Program-made: the position numbers and the translations under genes | Source: JALYRV01 sp040902895 | GTDB taxonomy: Bacteria; Acidobacteriota; Vicinamibacteria; Vicinamibacterales; SCN-69-37 | Length of the DNA stretch: 64,000 bases | Reading direction: 5' to 3' | Assembly: GCA_040902895.1 (NCBI GenBank) | Contig: JBBDWL010000024.1 | Coordinates: 124,001 to 188,000, forward strand | Notes under the pieces: generated by a model | Told to the model about the DNA's origin: nothing | Databases searched by the model: none | What the model saw: the letters and a program-made list of their open reading frames with translations, nothing else | Shown here: positions 26,904 through 34,812 of the stretch, piece by piece | Position numbering within the stretch: the stretch's first letter is position 1 | Layout of the letters: each line of letters begins with the position of its first letter

Positions 26904-28073
26904 ATGAGTTTGGATGTCATGAACCGGCAGGCGCTGACCGACCTCAGCGAGGATGAGCGCATCCTCCGGGACAGCGTCCGTGAGTTCGCCGAGGCGCAGG
27001 TGCGCCCGCTCGTTCGCGGGATGGATGACGAGGCGAAGATCCCGCGGGGCCTCATCGACAAGCTGTTCGACCTCGGCGTCATGGGCATCGAAGTGCCCGA
27101 CAGTCACGGCGGGGCGGGCGGCACGTTCTTCCATGCCGTGCTGGCCGTCGAGGAGCTCTCGCGTGTCGACCCGTCGATTGGCGTGCTCGTGGACGTGCAG
27201 AACACGCTCGTGATCAACGCGTTTCTGCGCTGGGGCAGCGACGACATCAAGAAGCGGTATCTGCCGCGTCTGGCTGCCGACACCGTGGGCGCCTATGCGC
27301 TGTCGGAGGCGGGGTCGGGCAGCGACGCCTTCGCGCTGGCCGCGCGCGCCGTCGAGCGCGACGGCGAGTGGTCGCTCAGCGGCCGCAAGCTCTGGATTAC
27401 GAACGGCAACGAAGCCGAGGTCTTCCTGGTATTTGCCAACGTGAATCCCGACGCCGGCTATCGCGGCATCACCGCGTTCGTCGTCGAGCGCGGCTTCAAG
27501 GGATTCACGGTCGGCAAGAAGGAAGACAAGCTCGGCATCCGCGCGAGCAGCACATGCGAGCTGATCCTCGAGGACTGCCGCGTGCCGAACGCGAATGTGC
27601 TGGGTGACGTCGGCAAGGGATACAAGACGGCGATCGAGACCCTCAACGAAGGCCGCATCGGCATCGGCGCGCAGATGATCGGCCTGGCGAAGGGCGCGCT
27701 CGAGCACACGATCAAGTACACGAAGGAGCGCAAGCAGTTCGGTAAGCCGATCGCCGACTTCCAGGCGGTGCAGCACCAGCTGGCGCGGGCGGCGGCAGAC
27801 GTCGAATGCGCGACCCTGTCGGTCTATAACGCGGCGCGGCTGCGCGACGCGGGCAAACCGTTTCTCACCGAGGCGGCCATCTGCAAACTCGTGTCGTCGG
27901 AATGTGCCGAGCGCGTGTCATCGCTGGCGGTGAACCTGTTCGGCGGCAACGGATTCGTGAAGGAATACCCCGTCGAGAAGCTGTTCAGAGACTCGAAGAT
28001 CGGCCAGATCTACGAGGGCACCTCGAATCTGCAGCTGCAGACGATTGCCAAAAACATTCTCGGCCAGGCCTGA
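26904..28073 (+). CDS. Acyl-CoA dehydrogenase
   Basis: FAD-dependent enzyme that introduces the alpha-beta double bond into an acyl-CoA. 389 aa with the usual helical, beta and helical domains. Landmarks are YALSEAGSGSD and LWITNGNEA in the flavin/substrate region, and the C-terminal motif IYEGTSNLQ, where the Glu is the expected catalytic base. Chain-length preference is unknown. It converges on a second acyl-CoA dehydrogenase with no bases between the stops. It may work with the mutase operon in odd- or branched-chain breakdown, but that is inference. Confidence 0.93.
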   Translation: MSLDVMNRQALTDLSEDERILRDSVREFAEAQVRPLVRGMDDEAKIPRGLIDKLFDLGVMGIEVPDSHGGAGGTFFHAVLAVEELSRVDPSIGVLVDVQNTLVINAFLRWGSDDIKKRYLPRLAADTVGAYALSEAGSGSDAFALAARAVERDGEWSLSGRKLWITNGNEAEVFLVFANVNPDAGYRGITAFVVERGFKGFTVGKKEDKLGIRASSTCELILEDCRVPNANVLGDVGKGYKTAIETLNEGRIGIGAQMIGLAKGALEHTIKYTKERKQFGKPIADFQAVQHQLARAAADVECATLSVYNAARLRDAGKPFLTEAAICKLVSSECAERVSSLAVNLFGGNGFVKEYPVEKLFRDSKIGQIYEGTSNLQLQTIAKNILGQA

Positions 28074-29213
28074 TCAGCGAAGCACGTCTTCCGCGATGAT
28101 CATCCGCTGCACTTCCGACGTGCCCTGATAGATCTCGGTGGCGCGGACGTCGCGGAAGAGGCGTTCGACGACCGTGCCGCGGCGGTAGCCTGACGAGGCC
28201 AGAATCTGCAGCGCTTTATCGGCAGCGCGATGCGCCGCTTCCGATGCCATCAGCTTGGCCATCGCCGCCTCGACGCCGCTCGAGGCTTGCCGATCGCACG
28301 CGTCGGCCGCCTTCCAGGTCAGCATGCGTGCGGCATCGAGCTCGGTGGCCATGTCGGCGAGCATGAACTGAATCGCCTGATAATTCGCAATCGGCTGGCC
28401 GAAGGCCTCGCGGTCGCGCGCATAGGCGAGGGCTTCATCGAGCGCGGCCTGTCCCACGCCCAGCGCCTGCGCCGCGATCGCGACACGGCCGCCTTCGAGC
28501 GCTGTCATGGCGATCCGAAAACCGTGGCTCGCTTCGCCCAACAGGCCGTCCGCTTCCACGCGCACGTCGCTCAGCATCACGTCGCGGCAGCCCAGGCCGC
28601 GCACGCCGAGCGACTCGCCTGTCTTCTCGATCGACAGGCCGGGGGAATCGGCCGGCACCAGAAACGCGCTGATGCCGCGCCCGCGCGCGCCCGGCTGCGT
28701 CGCGGCGAAGATGATGAAGACGTCGGCCGCCTCGGCATTGGCGACCCAGACTTTCCGTCCGTTGACGAGATAGCCGCGATCGTCGAGCGCCGCAATCGTC
28801 TGCTGGTTGCCGGCGTCAGATCCGGCCTCTTCCTCTGACAACGCGAACGCGCCAATCCGCGAGCCGTCGACGATCGAACGAAGCCATCGGTCTTTCTGTG
28901 CCGCCGTGCCCCGGCGATGCAGCACCGATCCGACGAGCGAATTGTTCACGCTGAGAATCACGGCCAGCGTCGCGCTCTCGCGCCCGATCGATTCGAGCGC
29001 GCGCGCATAGGTGACCATGTCGAGCCCGGCGCCGCCCCAGTCTGACGGAACGGCGACGCCCGACAAGCCAAGGGCCGCCGCGCCCTTCACGAGATCACCA
29101 GGAAAGACATCCGACTCGTCAATCGCCGCCGCAGCGGGCCGCACGACCTCGCGCGCGAACTGATCCACGCGATCAAGGAATGTCTGCTGCGGCGGGGAAA
29201 GCGTGAGATCCAT
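28074..29213 (-). CDS. Acyl-CoA dehydrogenase (YQGTSE variant)
   Basis: 379 aa, same family as the convergent neighbour but clearly diverged. Landmarks are FALSEEEAGSDAGN, VWVANAEAAD, and LEGGRVAIAAQALGVG. The C-terminal motif reads IYQGTSEVQRM: the usual catalytic Glu is Gln (codon CAG), so either another residue acts as base or the activity is changed. Start ATG at 29213 is 7 nt after a TAGAAT hexamer; the frame extends to 29306 but would overlap the antiporter start region. Confidence 0.9.
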   Translation of the reverse strand: MDLTLSPPQQTFLDRVDQFAREVVRPAAAAIDESDVFPGDLVKGAAALGLSGVAVPSDWGGAGLDMVTYARALESIGRESATLAVILSVNNSLVGSVLHRRGTAAQKDRWLRSIVDGSRIGAFALSEEEAGSDAGNQQTIAALDDRGYLVNGRKVWVANAEAADVFIIFAATQPGARGRGISAFLVPADSPGLSIEKTGESLGVRGLGCRDVMLSDVRVEADGLLGEASHGFRIAMTALEGGRVAIAAQALGVGQAALDEALAYARDREAFGQPIANYQAIQFMLADMATELDAARMLTWKAADACDRQASSGVEAAMAKLMASEAAHRAADKALQILASSGYRRGTVVERLFRDVRATEIYQGTSEVQRMIIAEDVLR

Positions 29214-29220
29214 CAGGCTG

Positions 29221-29244
29221 ATTCTACAGGCAGGCCTGTAAGAT
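29221..29244. promoter_or_regulatory. Bidirectional compact promoter with embedded palindrome
   Basis: A perfect dyad TACAGGC, AG, GCCTGTA occupies 29225-29240. The minus-strand -10 TAGAAT (29226-29221) lies 7 nt before the acyl-CoA dehydrogenase ATG at 29213. The plus-strand -10 TAAGAT (29239-29244) lies 6 nt before the antiporter GTG at 29251. A protein bound to the dyad would cover both -10 elements. Confidence 0.6.
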
Positions 29245-29250
29245 TCTCCT

Positions 29251-31014
29251 GTGCAGAACCTGGATCTGATCCTGATGCTCGCCGCCGGCTTCGGCGCCGC
29301 GCTCATCCTGGGCTACATCACGCATCGGCTGCATCTGTCGCCGATCGTGGGCTATCTGCTCGCGGGCGTGCTCATCGGGCCGCAGACCCCGGGCTTCGAC
29401 GCCGACCCGCATCTGGCGGAGCAGCTTGCCGACGTGGGCGTCATCCTGCTGATGTTTGGCGTCGGCCTCCATTTCGATCTGAAGGACCTGCTGGCGGTGC
29501 GGCGCGTCGCCGTGCCTGGCGCGGTGCTCCAGAGCGCGTTCGCCACGCTGCTGGGCGCCACGGCCGCGCACGCCTTCGGCTGGTCATGGACGGCTGGACT
29601 CGTTTTTGGGCTCTGCCTCTCGGTGGCAAGCACGGTCGTCCTCATCCGAGTGCTCTCCGACAGCAATCAGCTGCACACGCAGACCGGCCACATTGCCGTC
29701 GGCTGGCTCATCGTCGAAGACCTCTTCACGATCGTCGTGCTCGTGCTGCTGCCCGCCATGTTTGGCGCGGCAAGTACGAGTCCGGAAGTCGGCGCGGCTG
29801 CGGCGGCGACCGAAGCCGCGGGACCAAACCTCGGATGGGCGCTGCTCGTGACGCTCGCGAAAGTCGCCATTCTCGGCGCAGTGCTCTTCACCGCGGGCGC
29901 GCGGGTGATTCCCTGGCTCCTGACGCGGGTCGCGAAAACCGGGTCGCGCGAGCTGTTCACACTCAGCGTGCTGGCCATCGCCCTTGGCATCGCCGTGGGC
30001 TCGACACTCGGCTTCGGCGTGTCGATGGCGCTCGGCGCATTCCTGGCCGGCATGATTGTCGGCCGGTCCGACTACAGCTCACGCGCTGCCGCCGACGCGC
30101 TGCCCATGCGCGACGCGTTCGCGGTGCTGTTTTTTGTCTCGATCGGCATGCTGTTCGATCCGCGCGCGCTCTGGCAGTCTCCGAAGCTGGCCGCGATGGC
30201 CTTCGCGGTGGTGGTCATCGGCAAGCCGCTGATTGCGGCCGTCGTCACGAGAATGATGGGATATGGGATGGCGGTCACGCTGCCGGTCGCCGTCGCGCTT
30301 GCGCAGATCGGCGAGTTCTCGTTCATCCTCGCGCGCGCCGGCCAGGATCTTGGCGTGTTGCCGGCAGACGCCGGCAACGTGATCATCGCCGTCGCGATTG
30401 GTTCGATCGTCCTGAATCCCCTGCTCTACCGTGCCGGCCGCCCGGTGCTGCGCTGGCTCGAGACGCACCCCACACTCTGGCGCGTCCTGAACGGCCCGGA
30501 GCGGCGGGAGCAAGACGATGGGCGCGGGCAGCCGCTGGTGGAAGCCCCACACAGGGCGGTCGTCGTCGGCTACGGGCCGAGCGGACGGACACTTGCACGT
30601 TTGCTGAAGGAAAACGGCGTGACGCCGACGATCGTCGAGCTCAATCTGGACAATGCCCGGCAGGCCCGCGAAGACGGCTTCCGCGCCATCTATGGCGACG
30701 CCACCAACCAGGCCATTCTCGAAGAGGCAGGCGTGCGCGAGTCGGACACGATCGTGCTGACGTCGGCCGGCATGGAACGCAGCGAAGACACCATCCGCGA
30801 GGCGCGCGAGCTGAATTCAGACATTCACGTGATGGCCCGGGCGATGTACATGCGCCACGTTCCGAGTCTCCGCAGCGCCGGCGCCGATTCCGTCTTCTCC
30901 GGCGAAGCGGAGGTCGCGCTCGCGATGACCGAGGCCATGATGGTGCGGCTCGGCGCGACGGCAGAGCAGATCGATCGCGAACGCGCCAGGGTCAGGGAGG
31001 AAATTAAAAGTTGA
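29251..31014 (+). CDS. Kef-type cation:proton antiporter with RCK/TrkA-N domain
   Basis: 587 aa CPA2-family transporter. About twelve membrane helices fill residues 1-390 (for example ILGYITHRLHLSPIVGYLLAG, LGAFLAGMIVGRSDY). A cytoplasmic TrkA-N domain follows, with the nucleotide loop VVVGYGPSGRTLARLL near residue 430 and YGDATN as acidic motif. It probably moves K+ or Na+ against H+ and is gated by NAD(H) or another ligand. GTG start at 29251 has a -10 hexamer 6 nt upstream. The final codons run into a heptamer repeat array. Confidence 0.9.
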   Translation: MQNLDLILMLAAGFGAALILGYITHRLHLSPIVGYLLAGVLIGPQTPGFDADPHLAEQLADVGVILLMFGVGLHFDLKDLLAVRRVAVPGAVLQSAFATLLGATAAHAFGWSWTAGLVFGLCLSVASTVVLIRVLSDSNQLHTQTGHIAVGWLIVEDLFTIVVLVLLPAMFGAASTSPEVGAAAAATEAAGPNLGWALLVTLAKVAILGAVLFTAGARVIPWLLTRVAKTGSRELFTLSVLAIALGIAVGSTLGFGVSMALGAFLAGMIVGRSDYSSRAAADALPMRDAFAVLFFVSIGMLFDPRALWQSPKLAAMAFAVVVIGKPLIAAVVTRMMGYGMAVTLPVAVALAQIGEFSFILARAGQDLGVLPADAGNVIIAVAIGSIVLNPLLYRAGRPVLRWLETHPTLWRVLNGPERREQDDGRGQPLVEAPHRAVVVGYGPSGRTLARLLKENGVTPTIVELNLDNARQAREDGFRAIYGDATNQAILEEAGVRESDTIVLTSAGMERSEDTIREARELNSDIHVMARAMYMRHVPSLRSAGADSVFSGEAEVALAMTEAMMVRLGATAEQIDRERARVREEIKS

Positions 31015-31034
31015 AAATTGAAAGTTGAAAATTA
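31007..31034. repeat. Heptamer array, AAAGTTG family
   Basis: Four in-phase 7-bp units alternating AAAGTTG and AAAATTG/A. It overlaps the antiporter stop (31012-31014) and reaches the stop of the HIT gene on the other strand, filling the whole convergent gap. The same units occur at 49273-49342. Confidence 0.85.
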
Positions 31035-31523
31035 GGCGCGCGCGAGACGCTGAAAGATGGGACGCAGCCGTTCGGCCGTCACGGGCAGTTCTTCTGGCAG
31101 CACGCGCGTTTTACCGACGACCGACATGAAGTTCGTGTCACCGTTCCAGCGCGGCACGACGTGCATGTGCAGATGATCCAGCACGCCGGCGCCGGCCGGC
31201 TTTCCCAGGTTCAATCCCATGTTCAGCCCGTGCGGCGCGTACGCTTCCATGAGCGCCATCTCGGAGACGCGCGTCAGCGCCATCAGCTCCGAGAGCTCGT
31301 CGGCGCGGGCGTGGGCCAGCCGGGCGACATGCCGGTTGGGCACCACCATCAGGTGGCCGTTGTTATAGGGGAACAGGTTGAGAATGACGAAGGCGTGAGG
31401 CCCCCGATGAATCACGAGCGGGTCGTTGCGGTCCAGCGCCGCGCAGAAGATGCAGGCGCCGGGCTCTTCACCGGATGCGGCCGTCACGTACGTCAGCCGC
31501 CAGGGCGAATAAAGACGATCCAA
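31032..31523 (-). CDS. HIT-family nucleotide hydrolase/transferase
   Basis: 163 aa. The histidine triad reads HLHMHVVPRW near residue 118, preceded by NNGHLMVVPNRHV, typical of the HIT group close to Ap4A phosphorylase. Two Cys in the N-terminal CIFC may bind zinc. It probably acts on AMP-linked nucleotides; the true substrate is unknown. TTG start at 31523 directly abuts the stop of the HU/IHF gene, so it is likely translated by coupling. Confidence 0.88.
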   Translation of the reverse strand: MDRLYSPWRLTYVTAASGEEPGACIFCAALDRNDPLVIHRGPHAFVILNLFPYNNGHLMVVPNRHVARLAHARADELSELMALTRVSEMALMEAYAPHGLNMGLNLGKPAGAGVLDHLHMHVVPRWNGDTNFMSVVGKTRVLPEELPVTAERLRPIFQRLARA

Positions 31524-31859
31524 TCAAACGATCTCCCGGTCGCCCGCCGTTTCCGGTTCTTCGGGAGCGCCCGAGAAGTTGATCAGCTCCTTCAGTTCCT
31601 TGCCCGGCTTGAAGTACGGCACGCGCTTCGGCGGCACATCGACCTTGTCGCCCGTCTTGGGATTGCGGCCCTTCCGCGGCTCGCGCTTGCGCAGCCGGAA
31701 GCTGCCGAATCCGCGCAGCTCGATCTTCTCGCCGCGATGCAGCGCGTCGATGATCGCCTTGAACACCGTGTCGACGATGACCTCGGAGTGTTTCTTGGTG
31801 AGATCGGAGACTTTCGAGACTTCCTCGACGAGCTCCGCTTTGGTCATTGCGCCTGACAT
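31524..31859 (-). CDS. HU/IHF-family nucleoid protein
   Basis: 111-aa DNA-bending protein. It has MTKAELVEEVS at the start, the signature GFGSFRLRKREPRKGRNPKTG, and an acidic C-terminal tail (about 12 residues). The position right after rpsA matches the conserved rpsA-ihfB order, so an IHF-like role is likely. ATG at 31859 has GGAG 8 nt upstream; an internal ATG at 31847 aligns better with typical N termini and is an alternative. Confidence 0.9.
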   Translation of the reverse strand: MSGAMTKAELVEEVSKVSDLTKKHSEVIVDTVFKAIIDALHRGEKIELRGFGSFRLRKREPRKGRNPKTGDKVDVPPKRVPYFKPGKELKELINFSGAPEEPETAGDREIV

Positions 31860-31872
31860 ACACTCGGCTCCA

Positions 31873-31973
31873 GGCCCTAGGCCCTAGGCCATAGGCATGA
31901 GTCCGGCGAGCCGCAGCTCGCCGGACTTTTCTTCGTTCAGGCCCAGGGCCTAGCGCCCAGGGCCTAGCGCCTA
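31873..31973. repeat. Paired heptamer arrays flanking a hairpin, GGCCCTA family
   Basis: Left arm of four 7-bp units (GGCCCTA, GGCCCTA, GGCCATA and a decayed one) at 31873-31900. Right arm of five units (AGGCCCA, GGGCCTA and similar) at 31939-31973. A perfect hairpin lies between them. The last unit ends exactly with the rpsA stop codon. The array fills most of the rpsA to HU/IHF gap. The same unit family and the same layout occur between uvrA and the HEAT-repeat gene. Confidence 0.88.
31900..31927. promoter_or_regulatory. Perfect 12-bp hairpin between rpsA and HU/IHF
   Basis: AGTCCGGCGAGC and its exact complement surround a 4-nt loop. Transcribed in the gene direction (minus strand) the loop is UGCG closed by C-G, a UNCG-type tetraloop. 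A T4 run follows only on the plus strand, so as a terminator it would act on antisense transcripts. On the sense side it is more likely an mRNA stability or processing element. Confidence 0.6.
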
Positions 31974-33710
31974 TTCCTGCTGCCGCTTGAAGTGATCGCC
32001 CAGCGTCGTTTCCGGACGGCCTGTCGAGTCGGTGTAGGCCTCCCAGTCGGCGCGGAACTCGTCGTTCTTCAACGCGCGGATGCTCAAGCCGATCTTCCGC
32101 TCCGAGGGAATCAGCTTGATGATCTTCATCTGATAGGTCTGGTCGACCTGCAGATCCAGCTTCTCGTCTTTGCCCGCCGCGGCGGAGTCATCGAACTCCG
32201 AGACGTGGATCAGGCCTTCGATGCCTTCCGCGAGCTCGACGAACGCGCCGAAGTTGGTCATGCGCACGACCTTGCCCTCGACCTCGTCACCGACCTTGTG
32301 CTGCGAGAAGAACTCGTCCCAGATGTCGGTCTGCAGCTGCTTCAGCCCGAGCGACAGGCGCTGGTTTTCCGCGTCGATGTTGAGCACCATCGCGTCGACC
32401 ACGTCGCCCTTCTTCAACACCTCAGACGGGTGCTTGATCCGCTTGCTCCACGACATGTCCGAGATGTGGATCAGGCCGTCGATGCCCTCTTCGACTTCGA
32501 CGAACGCGCCGAACTCGGTGAGGTTGCGCACCTTGCCCTTGATGGTCGTGCCCGCCGGGTATTTGTCGGTGAGCTCGTGCCACGGGTTCTGCTCGACCTG
32601 CTTCAGGCCCAGCGAGATGCGCCGCGCCCCGGGATCGACGCCGAGCACCATGGCCTCGACCGGATCGCCGACATTGAGAATCTTGGAGGGATGCTTGACG
32701 CGCTTGCTCCACGACATTTCCGAGACGTGGATCAGGCCCTCGACGCCCGGCTCGAGCTCGATGAACGCGCCGTAATCGGTGAGGCTGACCACCTTGCCGC
32801 TCACGCGCGCGCCGACCGGATACCGATCCATGACGTTCGACCATGGATCCGGCACCAGCTGCTTGTGTCCGAGCGAGACGCGCTCGTTCGCCGGGTCGTA
32901 CTTCAGCACGATGACGTCGATCGGATCGTTGACCTTGAACAGCTCGGACGGATGCGCCACGCGTCCCCACGACATGTCGGTGACATGCAGCAGACCGTCG
33001 ATGCCGCCCAGATCGATGAACGCGCCGTAGTCGGTGATGTTCTTGACGACGCCATTGAGGACCTTGCCCTCGGCCAGCGTGTCGAGCGTGTGCTTCTTCT
33101 TCTCGGCGTTTTCCTCTTCGAGGAGGACTTTCCGCGAGAGCACGATGTTGCCGCGCTTCTTGTTGACCTTGATGACGCGCATGCGGAGCTCCTGGCCCCG
33201 GAGCGCGTCGAGATTGCGGACAGGACGCACGTCAATCTGCGATCCGGGCAGGAACGCGCGGACGCCGATGTCCACCGCCAGACCGCCCTTGATGCGCTCG
33301 ATGACGCGGCCGATGACCACCTTCCGATCGGTGAACGCCTTCTCGACATCGTCCCAGATCTTCATCTTCTCGGCTTTTTCGCGCGAGAGGACGACGTAGC
33401 CTTCACGGTCTTCGGTGCGCTCGAGCAGCACGTCGACGATGTCGCCGGCCTGCACGGTGATGTTGCCGTTCTCGTCGAGGAACTCTTCGATCGGAATGAT
33501 GCCTTCCGATTTGAAGCCGACGTCGACGATCACTTCGGACGGCGTGACTTTCATCACCGTCCCTTTGACGACCTCGCCTTCCGTGATATTTCGGAAGCTG
33601 TTATCGTAAAGGTCTAGAAGGCGGGCGTACTCGTCAGTGTTGCTCTGCTCGTCTTCCGACCCACCTCCATGAAGGGTCTGCATTCGCTTGATTTCTTCTA
33701 CTTGCGGCAT
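31971..33710 (-). CDS. rpsA: 30S ribosomal protein S1
   Basis: 579 aa, six S1 (OB-fold) repeats. The central and C-terminal ones are highly similar, with the recurring pattern FGAFVE and GLIHVSEMSWSKR or GLIHISDMSWSKR. It binds mRNA and helps its loading onto the 30S subunit. A charged linker follows the last repeat. ATG at 33710 has GAGAGG about 11 nt upstream. A strong consensus promoter lies about 100 bp upstream. It is followed by the HU/IHF gene, as in the classical cmk-rpsA-ihfB order. Confidence 0.95.
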   Translation of the reverse strand: MPQVEEIKRMQTLHGGGSEDEQSNTDEYARLLDLYDNSFRNITEGEVVKGTVMKVTPSEVIVDVGFKSEGIIPIEEFLDENGNITVQAGDIVDVLLERTEDREGYVVLSREKAEKMKIWDDVEKAFTDRKVVIGRVIERIKGGLAVDIGVRAFLPGSQIDVRPVRNLDALRGQELRMRVIKVNKKRGNIVLSRKVLLEEENAEKKKHTLDTLAEGKVLNGVVKNITDYGAFIDLGGIDGLLHVTDMSWGRVAHPSELFKVNDPIDVIVLKYDPANERVSLGHKQLVPDPWSNVMDRYPVGARVSGKVVSLTDYGAFIELEPGVEGLIHVSEMSWSKRVKHPSKILNVGDPVEAMVLGVDPGARRISLGLKQVEQNPWHELTDKYPAGTTIKGKVRNLTEFGAFVEVEEGIDGLIHISDMSWSKRIKHPSEVLKKGDVVDAMVLNIDAENQRLSLGLKQLQTDIWDEFFSQHKVGDEVEGKVVRMTNFGAFVELAEGIEGLIHVSEFDDSAAAGKDEKLDLQVDQTYQMKIIKLIPSERKIGLSIRALKNDEFRADWEAYTDSTGRPETTLGDHFKRQQE

Positions 33711-33814
33711 TCGTTACGGGTCCTCTCCACCGGCGGCCCCCAGGGCGAGCCGGACCGGCCGTGCGGCGCCGGAAACCGTTAGATTCGGATCGCTCAAATG
33801 GCGATAAGCCTCAG

Positions 33815-33844
33815 ATTATACGGTACTTACGGGAACATGGTCAA
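33815..33844 (-). promoter_or_regulatory. Sigma-70-type promoter of rpsA
   Basis: On the minus strand, -35 TTGACC (33844-33839) and -10 TATAAT (33820-33815) are separated by 18 nt. The expected transcription start is near 33808, giving a leader of about 98 nt before the rpsA ATG. This is the best full sigma-70 match I saw in the window. Confidence 0.8.
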
Positions 33845-33881
33845 TTAAGGGACCCCGGCGATTTCCTGAGGGAGCGTTCAC

Positions 33882-34688
33882 ATGGCGAAGAGGCGATCGG
33901 CGCGCGGCGGGCGCAAAGGCCGAAAGGCAGCGAAGAAAGCGAAGAAAAGGAACAAGGCGCTCGGCCGGAAGGCGGCGGCGCGCAAGGCCGCGACGCGCAA
34001 GACCGCCTCGCGGAAGGCACAGTCGCGGAAGAAAAAGACCGCCGGCCGCAGGAAGGGCCCGGTCCGGAAGGCAGCCAGGCGACAGGCCCGCGCCTCTGCC
34101 AAGGCTCCCGCCTCCGCCAGGGCTCCCGCCTCCGCCAGGGCTACGGCGGGCAAGACGGCGCGCAAGACGGCGCGCAAGCCCGCCCGAAAGGCTGCGGCCG
34201 CCCCGCGCAAGGCGTCTGCCCGCACGGCAACTCCCAGGACCCGAGAAACCGCAGCGGCGGCAGCCGCCCGCAAACAGCCGAGTCTGGATCGGGAGCGGCG
34301 CCGGCTCGCCGAAACCGATGGAGAGCTGATGCCGTCGGCCCCCTCGTCGCTCGGCTACGAAGGAAGCTCGTCTGCCGCCCGGTCGGGCCGCTCGGAACTG
34401 CGCGAATCGTTGCTGCAACACACCGAAACGGGCCCAGCCCTCACCGGCGGCGACGTGGATGCGAATTGGGAAGACGCCTACGCGGTCGGCGACGAGGCGC
34501 CCGGCGGCGACAATCCGACGCCTGACCAGGACCGCGTCGACGACATCGGCAAGGCGCTCGGCGTCCAGTACGAGGACAACGAAGAACTGAAAGGCGCCGA
34601 GAAGATCCAGGAACGCGACCGCCACCGCTGGGAGCTCGACCCGGCATCGTCGGACGATTACAGGGATCGCGCGAAGGAAGAAGATTGA
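33882..34688 (+). CDS. Histone H1-like basic N terminus fused to an acidic DUF6335-like domain
   Basis: 268 aa. Residues 1 to about 135 are a Lys/Arg/Ala-rich tail (KAAKKAKKRNK, SARAPASARA-type repeats, an 18-bp DNA repeat inside) like bacterial H1 homologues, which bind DNA. The C-terminal 80 residues are acidic and contain GGDVDANWEDAY, TPDQDRVDDIGKALG and the end HRWELDPASSDDY, which I match from memory to DUF6335. The ATG has GGGAG upstream. It lies on the opposite strand between cmk and rpsA, interrupting a conserved pair. A nucleoid or stress role is inferred, not shown. Confidence 0.75.
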   Translation: MAKRRSARGGRKGRKAAKKAKKRNKALGRKAAARKAATRKTASRKAQSRKKKTAGRRKGPVRKAARRQARASAKAPASARAPASARATAGKTARKTARKPARKAAAAPRKASARTATPRTRETAAAAAARKQPSLDRERRRLAETDGELMPSAPSSLGYEGSSSAARSGRSELRESLLQHTETGPALTGGDVDANWEDAYAVGDEAPGGDNPTPDQDRVDDIGKALGVQYEDNEELKGAEKIQERDRHRWELDPASSDDYRDRAKEED

Positions 34689-34812
34689 AGATTGATGATC
34701 TGTGATTGCAGATTCATTTCAGATCTCAAACTGCAGAATGGTCATTCCGAATCTGCAATGACCCCTCTGCAATCTGAGATGAATCATCAATCGCAGATCT
34801 GAAATCTGCAAT
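34680..34812. repeat. 19-unit heptamer array filling a convergent gap
   Basis: 133 bp that divide exactly into 19 units of 7 bp, from the last codons of the H1-like gene to the base before the cmk stop. Early units read GAAGATT, TGTGATT, GCAGATT; late units are their complements, such as AATCTGA, CTGAAAT and CTGCAAT. The array is thus a degenerate inverted repeat that could fold into one long imperfect hairpin. Confidence 0.85.

Noticed and set aside
31900..31935. Intrinsic terminator of rpsA
   Set aside because: The T-run follows the hairpin only on the plus strand, opposite to rpsA transcription, so it cannot be a standard terminator for that gene.
31992..33617. A 541-codon plus-strand frame opposite rpsA
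   Set aside because: Antisense shadow of the repeated S1 domains; the minus strand is unambiguous ribosomal protein S1.
34680..34812. CRISPR array
   Set aside because: Units are 7 bp, contiguous and without spacers; no cas genes are near.
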